The notes below the pieces were generated by a model that saw nothing but the letters and a program-made list of their open reading frames with translations, had not been told where the DNA came from and searched no databases. From positions 33,467,501-33,531,500 of the forward strand of contig NC_073352.2 in NCBI RefSeq assembly GCF_027580225.2: a stretch of DNA of 64,000 nucleotides, written 5' to 3'. Below are positions 56,764 through 64,000 of this stretch, piece by piece. Position numbers and translations under genes: made by a program. Numbering within the stretch: the stretch's first letter is position 1; each line of letters starts with the position of its first letter. This DNA comes from Misgurnus anguillicaudatus (lineage: Eukaryota; Chordata; Actinopteri; Cypriniformes; Cobitidae).

Positions 56764-57947
56764 TGCTGCGTTCAAACCAGCCACGGTAGAGGCGTCAAGC
56801 GCAAGTGATTTCAATGTTAAAGGAATAGTCTACTCATTTTCAATATTAAAATATGTTATTACCTTAACTAAGAATTGTTGATACATCCCTCTATCATCTG
56901 TGTGCGTGCACGTAAGCGCTGGAGCGCACTGCGATGCTTCGATAGCATTTAGCTTAGCCCCATTCATTCAATGGTACCATTTAGAGATAAAGTTAGAAGT
57001 GACCAAACACATCAACGTTTTTCCTATTTAAGACGAGTAGTTATACGAACAAGTTTGGTGGTACAAAATAAAACGTAGCGCTTTTCTAAGCGGATTTAAA
57101 AGAGATAAAAACTATATTTTATGGCGTAATAGCACTTTTGGGAGTACTTCGACTCGGCGCAGTAACACCCTCCCTCTCCCATTATGAGAGTGAGAAGGGG
57201 AGCGGACTTTTCAGGCGAGTCGAAGTACTCCCAAAAGTGCTATTACGCCATAAAATATAGTTCCTCTTTTAAATCCGCTTCGAAAAGCGCTACGTTTTAT
57301 TTTGTACCACCAAACTTGTTCGTATAACTACTCGTCTTAAATAGGAAAAACGTTGATGTGTTTGGTCACTTCTAACTTTATCTCTAAATGGCACCACTGA
57401 ACGAATGGGGCCAAGCCAAACGCCATCGAAGCATCGCAGTGCGCTCCAGCGCCCACGTGCACGCACACAGACGACAGAGGGATGCATCAACAACTCCCAG
57501 CCAAGGCAACAACATACCTTAATATTGAAAATGAGTAGACTATTCCTTTAAGACAATGTAGACGCATTGACGCGCGTCTTGAGGTCTGGCAGCGCAAATG
57601 AGGCATGTAACGCATGAGATGAGACGCGATTCTGCCTCATTCGCGTATCTACTTCGCGGTGGGCATAAATTGAGTGTTGCCGCAGGAAATGCGCAAGTTA
57701 AAAATGTTGAACTTTGGCGGAAAAACGCACTGCTTTAACATTTAGGAGCTTGCTCTAGTAGTGACGTGATAACAGGAAGCGAGCGAGTCGCAGAAGCCTT
57801 TCCCATGACGCGAATTTCCGCGTGAATGTCTCGATGACAAGAATTTCAGGCGCAAATGAAGCGAGTACACTTAAAACGTTCAAGTGTCTAACTACGCGTG
57901 GGAGATGCGAATTTGACGCCTCAAACGCGTCTGGTGTGAACCCATGG
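56764..57947. mobile_element. TAA-flanked element carrying a giant palindrome
   Basis: 'tgctgcgttcaaaccagcc' at the left and 'ctggtgtgaacccatgg' at the right are inverted. TAA lies at 56761-56763 and 57948-57950, which fits PIF/Harbinger. The part right of the insert is CpG-rich. It is the same family as 52964-53441. Confidence 0.78.
56821..57547. mobile_element. TTAA-flanked 727-bp near-perfect palindrome
   Basis: The ends 'aggaatagtctactcatttt' pair exactly, between TTAA at 56817-56820 and 57548-57551. The arms of about 335 bp are inverted copies with few differences ('agcgctggagcgcactgcga', 'acgagtagttatacgaacaa', 'gagtacttcgactcg' all have partners). They surround a loop of about 60 bases at roughly 57157-57216. 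No coding sequence. Confidence 0.95.
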
Positions 57948-57950
57948 TAA

Positions 57951-58615
57951 GACAAATCATACAGTGTTTAACTATAAAGATTTCTGTAAGTAATACACAA
58001 CAGGGTTATACAGTCTGTGTTAAGCAACTAATCTGAGAAGCACTTACTGTAGATTAATAAGGACCTTCTGTGGACCATATAATGGTATTTTCTTCCCTGG
58101 CAAAATAAACGTAAGAGCTAATTTCCTTTATTAGGACAATTTCACAACATCTAAAATTTATTTTCTTAGAAATACACTAAGAAACAATATAGAGGGTCGT
58201 AATTCCAACAGTCGTGGTCAAAAAGCTACAAAACTCTTAATACCAGGTGTTAACACAGTGACTTAATCTAAACATAAAAGTGCTGTCTCATTCTTTACAC
58301 TGAACTGAACTCTTTAACGTTTGAAACGCTAGGATATCAATTCAGCAGGATTTTTTCCTGCCAGTGATTTATTGCTAACTGATGCAGAATATTGAAAACC
58401 GCTGAGTCTGTTTTAATTCTGAACTGCCTTTTACAAGAGGATCGTCTCTTAGAAGACACTGTGTTTACTTTATTTTTTTTTACTTTGTATCAAATCATTC
58501 ATGATTTACGAATGACATAAATTGCCATTATTCAGTCAGAACAAGCAAGATGAACCCTGTACACGTAAACAAGTAACACATATGAAAAGTGTATGTTTTA
58601 AACAGCCTGATCTAA
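57951..58615. other. Unassigned AT-rich sequence
   Basis: No gene or transposon end is recognised. Confidence 0.4.
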
Positions 58616-58760
58616 TGAAAATTTGTAAGTATTTAATGAGTTGGCTACAAAAACATACATAAACTCTGCGTCATTGGGTCGAAAGCAAATCATATAAAAA
58701 TGTACGAGTGTGGTTGTACAAATTAGCCACCTCGTAAAATTGCTATGGGATAGCGTTGGT
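58616..58760 (-). repeat. Family Y copy, minus orientation
   Basis: On the minus strand it begins 'caacgctatcccatagcaat' and continues 'ttacgaggtggctaatttgt', parallel to the start of the 1134 array. Its inside differs ('gacccaatgacgcagagttt'). Confidence 0.6.
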
Positions 58761-59316
58761 TTCAAATGCACCAATCAGCAAGGCCAATTTACTAACAGAT
58801 GCATATACTCACTTTAATGCGTTCCTGCAGGTGCAATCAAATGAGCTTTAATTTAGTTTGAGGACAGATGTGTACTCCTCCCTGCATTGCTTTAGGACTC
58901 AGAACGGCAGCCAATCACACAACATGGAGGCTATTGATGATTTCTCAGCATCTCCATTGTCATTCCAATCAGAGTTTTATCAGCAACATCCTTCCACCAA
59001 ACGCAGATGACAATCTTCCGGAAGCTATTCTCATCCCTCGACAGAGACAAATCCCTGACTGTGCCGTGTGCTTTAAATCTGCCAATTAATTTCTTGATTG
59101 AAAAGCTCACGTCGGCTGCGAATTCCCAGGCTCCGTGTTAAACAGTGACATTTCTGTCCTTGAGCATAACAAACACAGCCATTAATAAACGACACAGAAC
59201 AATCATTACATAGAGGAATATGCAGATCCAAAACACTTGTGTTTTCTGTACAGTGCTCAAAGCTGCCTGACGATCAGATAATCCCTGTAAAAAATAGTTA
59301 ACGTTTCCACCTCCAC
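58761..59316. other. Unique-looking, GC-moderate sequence
   Basis: 58860-59130 is not repeated in the window, is less AT-rich, and carries runs such as 'ctgccaattaatttcttgat' that look like conserved non-coding sequence. A 73-codon frame (58868-59089) has no domain. Confidence 0.35.
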
Positions 59317-59580
59317 TGTGATTGGACGGCCGCGTGAGAACTGACATTGATGAGCGGAGCTTTTCTTCCAAAGTTGAACATTTTTCAACTCTCGGTGCTC
59401 AGCGCTGAGCGCGGAAAAAGCGTCGGGCGCTGGTTTTCAGCGCGGAAGAAAACCGCTAGCTGCTGGCTTATTTGAAAACGCAGAGCTTCCATTGGAAACT
59501 ATTGAAAACATGCGCCGGCCGCGGGCGTAAAAGCGTTGGTGTGCACGCCCCCTTACGCACAATGTGCGCTTGAGCGAGAA
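59317..59580. repeat. Dispersed repeat, copy 2
   Basis: It matches 26153-26420: 'ctgtgattggacggccgcgt', 'agaactgacattgatgagcg', 'cattggaaactattgaaaac'. It is less decayed than copy 1, with more CpGs kept. Confidence 0.75.
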
Positions 59581-59679
59581 CAGTTTGAGTCAGAAACGGA
59601 GATGGCAGGCCAGAGCTCAACATCTTTGCGTTCATAAAAAACACCTGCAATGTCTGAAAGAAATCAAGCCTCAGCCAAA

Positions 59680-59820
59680 TAAGAAAAAGTAACGCAAAAG
59701 TAACTAAGAAGTAACATAAGCATTACTTTCCAAAGTAACTAAGTAATGCAATTAGTTACATTTTTGGGGAGTAACTAAATATTGAAATGCATTACTTTTA
59801 AAATTAAAAAGATACTGAAA
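59680..59820 (-). repeat. 'agtaac' repeat, inverted relative to 55893-56145
   Basis: 'aagtaacgcaaaagtaacta', 'cattactttccaaagtaact' and 'gaaatgcattacttttaaaa' are complements of phrases at 55905-55990. Confidence 0.7.
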
Positions 59821-59829
59821 AAATATTCA

Positions 59830-60135
59830 TTCAATTTACTCTTTTTTTAAGGTAACTGGTCGCAATCACTTTATTTAAGCTACATTTAAACAACAACAAA
59901 AAACGTTTGTTTAAATGTAGCTTATGATTGCAACCACTTACCTTAAAAAATGAGTAAATTGAATGAATCATTTTTTTCAGTGTAACTTTCAGCAACAAAG
60001 AACCGGTCTGACCAACTAGCAACTAGTTATGGCTAATCAGTCTTATTATTTGGATTTAAATTAAACCAATCTACACGGTAACATGCTTAAAACATTGATG
60101 ATCAGTCTTGAAGAAAAAAAATACATAACTTACTT
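59830..60135. repeat. Short foldback at 59833-59975 and unassigned flank
   Basis: 'attcaatttactcttttttt' and 'aaggtaactggtcgcaatca' at the left pair with 'tgattgcaaccacttacctt' and 'aaaaaatgagtaaattgaat' at the right, around 'aaacaacaacaaaaaacgtt'. It is a small palindromic repeat of unknown class. Confidence 0.7.
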
Positions 60136-60660
60136 TTAACTCATTCACTGCCATCCTTTTATGTATTTATTTCTTTTTTTAAAGTTGCCCATGAGCATTT
60201 TTTGTCATTTTCACAAAAGTTTCGCAAAATGCATTCCAGAAAAAAATTATTCTAAAAATATATAAACACAAATATATCAAATGAAAGAACAGACGCTCTG
60301 CTTTAAAACAAACAAACAAACAAAATGAAATAAAAAACCTTTTCATCCTATCTATATTTTTTCTCTGTTTAAAAACTCTTAAATATGGGTATTTTTCTTT
60401 AAAAATAAACTTTTAGGGCAAAAACCTGAAATAATTGCATTTTTGTAAAGGAATTTTGTCAGATTCAGAACGATTATCAAAACATACACAGAGTTTAAAA
60501 TTAGTAAAAAAATTGCTTCAGTTTTTTTTTTTTATTGGGTAAGTGCACCATCTAGTAAATATTACAGATTAACATAAAACTTCACCAGGAACACATTATT
60601 TTTATGGAAATGTTTTCTTTAAATTGACGAGATAACTCGTCAATGGTGGGGAAAGAGTTT
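60136..60660 (+). mobile_element. Family Z element, uninterrupted copy
   Basis: It runs from 'ttaactcattcactgccatc' to 'caatggtggggaaagagttt' and includes 'acacaaatatatcaaatgaa' (empty Tc1 site) and 'gacgagataactcgtcaatg' (empty region of the 38471 MITE). Confidence 0.85.
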
Positions 60661-60684
60661 CGCAACCACCCACTGGTCAAGCTG

Positions 60685-60955
60685 CACTCTAAAAACAAAC
60701 GGTGCTATATAGCACCAAAAGTGGTTCTTTGGTCGTAATCATAGAAGAACCGTTTTTAGTGCCATATAGCACCGGTGAAGCACCAGTGAAGCACCTGTGT
60801 AGACCCATATAGCGGCCATATAGCACCACATATGGTTCTACACAGGTGCTTCACTGGTGCTTCACTGGTGCTATATGGCACTTAAAACGTTTCTTCTATG
60901 ATTACGAGAAAATAACCACTTTTGGTGCTTTATAGCACCGTTTGTTTTTAGAGTG
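60685..60955. mobile_element. Foldback MITE with 'cactctaaaaacaaacgg' ends
   Basis: 'cactctaaaaacaaacggtg' pairs with 'caccgtttgtttttagagtg'. The arms also pair 'gaagcaccagtgaagcacct' with 'aggtgcttcactggtgcttc', around 'gcggccatatagc'. It is one 271-bp hairpin with 'gtgctatatagcacc' subrepeats. Confidence 0.9.
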
Positions 60956-60956
60956 T

Positions 60957-61370
60957 GGTTTAAGTTGGTGGACCCAGCTAAGATCAGCTTAAAATATAGG
61001 ATGACGATACGTGCCATTCTTCCCAGACCTGTCCTGGACAGGATTTCTGTGTATCTTCCGGAAGTCGTATATGTTGACCGCATGTTTCAATTAAAAAAAC
61101 ATAATACATACAATCGTAGTTTCATTCTTACCTTAAAATGTAACAGTTGCTTTTCTGTAAAAATAATAATAATCCTCTATGACGTATGCGGTCGACAAAT
61201 ACGACTTCCGGAAGACGAACCCGAAATCCTGGCCAGGACGCGTCGGGGAAGAATGGCACTTATGGTCACCCTACTTAAAAGCTTCATAAAACCAACATGC
61301 TACACCAGCTTAACCTGCTAAAACCAGCCAACAAGCTTAGACTGGTTTTAGCTGGTCTTCAGTAGGGTCT
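60957..61370. mobile_element. 'ctggt' element copy 3, split by a hAT-type insertion
   Basis: The left piece contains 'acccagctaagatcagct'. The right piece has 'ctacaccagcttaacctgct' and ends 'tagctggtcttcagtagggt'. The family matches 32835-33503. The middle is a hAT-type element at 60997-61273. Confidence 0.65.
60997..61273. mobile_element. hAT-type foldback MITE
   Basis: 'taggatgacgatacgtgcca' at the left and 'tggcacttatggtcacccta' at the right are inverted. Further pairs are 'cttccggaagtcgtata' / 'atacgacttccggaag' and 'ttgaccgcat' / 'atgcggtcgac'. CTTAAAAT and CTTAAAAG at the two sides suggest an 8-bp duplication with a change. The 122-codon frame 60953-61321 is a shadow. Confidence 0.78.
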
Positions 61371-62615
61371 AATGGTAAACAGCTGATCATAGACGTATTT
61401 GTAATGAAAGCCATTAGATTTTGTATTGTTTTTTTTTTCAGCACGGTTGACTTTCTTACCATATACAATTTTGGGATTGTGTTCGATGGCTATTTGATGT
61501 CCCAAAGCAAAACTATGCTGTATAACAGCATCAATCCATAAAAAGGCCACCAAAGTACAGTAGCAAATAGTGCTAAAGGTTGTTTGATGGTTTACATGTA
61601 CAACGTTCGCTGTCGTCCGCTGAGATTGATGGGGTTCTGAGTGCCTCGTAATTGCAGTTTTTCTCTGTATACCACAGCCAAGCGTGACACGCAGCGAGCT
61701 TTTAGCGTACGATTCCTCTCACATCGCTTGGACCACAGCTTTCTAAAGCAGGTGAGGAAAGCCACTTGCTCCAAAGTTGCCATGGAGATCACGAGAACAA
61801 TGCAGCTAAATTTTCCATCTTTTGTTCTCTATTCAAATATATTTAAATGTTCCCTGTCATTTATGCATCATGCATGTATAACAAGTGTTTTCTTTTGTGA
61901 GGAAAAGAAGGGATGGAGAACGGTTTCTCGTCTTTTTTCGTCAGAGCACATCCAACCATCTCACGCAGAACGAGCTGGCTCGTGTTTGCATTTACGTTAT
62001 GTGTGCCAAATGCATACGTGTCATTTTCCCAACATGGGTTGTACTGATGTGACAGCTTTAATTCACATGCTGAACATCACATTCACCCACTCTGTATTAA
62101 TGGAAGCAGAGATACTCAGCTCAGCCCTTCCAAGATTAATCTCTCCACTGCTCACATTAACTTGTCTTTTAAATTTCTAATTTAAATGCGATTTGGACAA
62201 GCCTCTTTCTCCATAAAACAGTCCTATTAGTCAAATGTCTGAATATTTTTAAGCTTTGAATCACTGTTTTATTTTTTATTTCGTTCCATTGTTTTTCCGA
62301 CATGTAAGCTTTCAAGGGGAAATAGTCAATGCATATTATTACTCTTAAAAATTGAACTAAATATTAAAATACTACATTTTATTTGAATGATTTGTAACTC
62401 TCTCTGTGAAATCCAGTTTAAAGTTTCAGATTTGGAGCATCAAGTTTGATTTCAATCATTGATTTTATTTTAACATGACCTTACTGCAGTCAATATTACA
62501 GATATTAAGGTTATATTTTCACAAAATGTTCTTTACATTATGTAGGATGATTTTATGTGGAAAACAGTAAATAACAAAAAATGACTTTATAGCTAGATGG
62601 GTTTCACAGACATTA
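61371..62615. other. Mostly unique sequence
   Basis: It is not repeated within the window. 61590-62050 is less AT-rich and contains the exon candidate at 61678-61751. 62180-62610 is AT-rich and featureless. Confidence 0.4.
61678..61751 (+). other. Possible 74-bp exon with splice signals
   Basis: A pyrimidine tract and acceptor ('tttttctctgtataccacag') end at 61677. A donor 'cag/gtgagg' starts at 61752. One frame is open through the segment ('KRDTQRAFSVRFL'), part of a 179-codon open frame 61641-62180. The other two frames hit stops. I recognise no protein family, and chance splice-like motifs are common, so this is only a candidate. Confidence 0.2.
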
Positions 62616-63064
62616 TAGGGCTGCAACAACTAATCGATAAAATTGATAATAATTGATTATAAAATTACTTGTCAATAAATTTCATTATCGATTAGTTGGT
62701 TTGTGACGTCACATACTCCCGAACCACCGTCGGACAACGTGGACACGTCACTCGCTGCGCTCCAGCAGGACAATGACGGAATCAAAAACACAAAAGAACG
62801 CTGGTTAAAAAAGGTTTAATTTCATCCTTTAATATAAGTGAGTTTGTATTTGTTTAATTGTTTTTGGGTTTTCATAAAAATAATAATGAACCAAACTAAG
62901 CATTGGTTTTAAAGTAAGGGGGAAATCCATTTAGTTAATAATGAGTAATAATAATGAACCAAACTAAGCATCGCTTTTAAAGTAGGGGGAAGTCTACTCA
63001 TCAAGTTGAAGATTAAAAAATAAGTTTATTAATCTGTGCCTAAATTTATTCCTGTAGACTTAAT

Positions 63065-63681
63065 GGTGCAGTTTCCCAGACAGGGATTAGACTAGTCCTA
63101 GACTTAAATAAACGTAGAGCTGTCCAAACTAAAAAAAAAAACTTGCACTGACATTAGGGCTGCATAACAACTAATCGCAACTAATCGTTTGCAGAATAAA
63201 AGTTTTTGTTTACATCATATATGTGTGTGTATTGTGTATAATAATTATGTATATATAAATACATGTATGCACACGCACACACACACACAAATGCATGTAT
63301 ATATATAAGAATTATTTACATGTGTATCTACATTTTAATATTTATATATAATTTATATTTTACATTAATATGAATACTTGCTATATACAAATATTTTTCC
63401 TTAAAATTTTACATGCATGTGTGTGTATTTATATACACATAATTATTATACACAATACACACACATATATGATGTAAAGAAAAACTTTTATTCTGCCAAG
63501 GATTTTTTCCTTTGTTGTTATGCAGCCCTAGCTGACATATCTTAAAATATATTAGTGCTCTTTGTTTTGCCTCAACATGCACACAAATAATGTTTTTTTA
63601 GTAAGGCATGTTTGTTAAAACTAGTTATATTTCATAATTAAACTAAGGCTAGTCCTGGTTTAAGATAATCCAAACCACCCC
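63065..63681. mobile_element. MITE ('ggtgcagtttcccagacagg') split by a hAT-type hairpin
   Basis: 'ggtgcagtttcccagacagg' to 'cttgcactgacat' is the left part. 'gctgacatatcttaaaatat' to 'gataatccaaaccacccc' is the right part. The copy at 32475-32700 keeps the joined order 'gatatgtcagtgcaag' (complement). Confidence 0.82.
63155..63530. mobile_element. hAT-type foldback MITE with 8-bp duplication
   Basis: Ends 'tagggctgcataacaa' and 'ttgttatgcagcccta' are inverted. The flanks actgacat (63147-63154) and gctgacat (63531-63538) match at 7 of 8. The arms pair over 'gcagaataaaagtttttgtt' and its complement. It is related to 43455-43778 but with 'gggctgca' in place of 'gggctgtc'. Confidence 0.9.
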
Positions 63682-64000
63682 AATATGTTTTGTTTATTAT
63701 TATTATTTTGACATTTAAAGATGTTTTACTACTTAAAAGCTTCACAAACGTTTTTATTTAAGGCCTAAAGTATCAAAATCAGAAAACTTATTAGTAGTGT
63801 GTGGCGTTTGCAGTTTTAACAGTACACATCTACACGTGAATACTATAATTTAGTGCTTTATTTAGCTATAATAAGTAAAAAATCTAAATATTTAATCTAA
63901 AACAAATTGTAAATATTTTCGGTTTTTATTCGATTAGTCGATTATTTAAAAAAATATTTACGAGATTAATCGATTGTGATTAATCACAGATCTTTATCAC

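Larger units (their letters stand above)
62616..64000. mobile_element. hAT-type element, left end, cut by the window edge
   Basis: 'tagggctgcaacaactaatc' at 62616, with 'gattataaaattacttgtca' and 'cattatcgattagttgg' subterminal text, is a hAT-like start. 62700-62780 is CpG-rich. 63900-64000 has 'gattagtcgattatttaaaa' and 'gattaatcgattgtgattaa', which look like the approach to the other end. Other elements are nested at 63065-63681. Confidence 0.65.

Noticed and set aside
60953..61321. 122-codon frame spanning 'ctggt' element copy 3
   Set aside because: It lies across a hAT-type hairpin and its host repeat; the matching minus frame shows palindrome symmetry.

Overview
The window looks like intergenic or deep-intronic DNA from a teleost fish, most likely a cyprinid. 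The reasons are the AT-rich background, dense short DNA transposons with 8-bp or TTAA target duplications, tRNA-derived SINE pieces resembling the carp HAmo/DANA type, a Tc1-like element with an 'actcacctaaagg' terminus, and long CA, CT and TCTA microsatellites. I cannot name the species. No host protein-coding gene, tRNA, rRNA or CRISPR array can be supported. One weak splice-flanked exon candidate (61678-61751) and one unexplained 165-codon frame (6568-7065) are the only hints of host coding sequence.

Layout: 1-1110 is unassigned. 1134-2610 is a composite tandem array (about 159-bp unit) joined to a CACGTG-rich block. 2641-6078 is the only substantial coding sequence: a Ty3/gypsy pol fragment on the minus strand (end of protease, reverse transcriptase, RNase H, integrase). 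It has one in-frame stop, is truncated at both ends, and has no gag or LTR. From about 7160 to 18500 lie DNA-transposon copies, many inserted in one another: a Tc1 relic and a TTAA MITE inside one older element, TTAA elements inside others, and a copy at 16173-17950 split by two insertions. 18-31 kb mixes foldback repeats, SINE pieces and a solo LTR (23509-23987) with a perfect 5-bp duplication.

32146-36616 is a hAT-type element (perfect 8-bp duplication) carrying a stack of insertions at least four levels deep. 38446-40663 is a second stack, in which one old element (called Z here) is broken by a TTAA MITE and by a hAT within a hAT-like element. 42450-43778 holds two more hAT-type elements. 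45567-49319 is a 3.75-kb element with terminal inverted repeats of about 0.83 kb, each carrying a minisatellite and a mirrored splice-donor-like motif. 49.7-64 kb continues with hAT, TAA-flanked and TTAA-flanked elements, including a 727-bp near-perfect palindrome (56821-57547), and ends inside another hAT-type element.

The interest is therefore not a gene pathway but a readable insertion history. Many insertion sites can be checked against uninterrupted sister copies inside the same window. Repeat families without a recognised name are given working letters: X ('ggagcccctaagg' ends), Y ('catggcaatttgtacg' start), Z ('actctttccccaccatt' ends) and A/B ('gagtttggttccaaaa' ends). Superfamily calls rest on target-duplication length and terminal motifs read by eye; no search was run.
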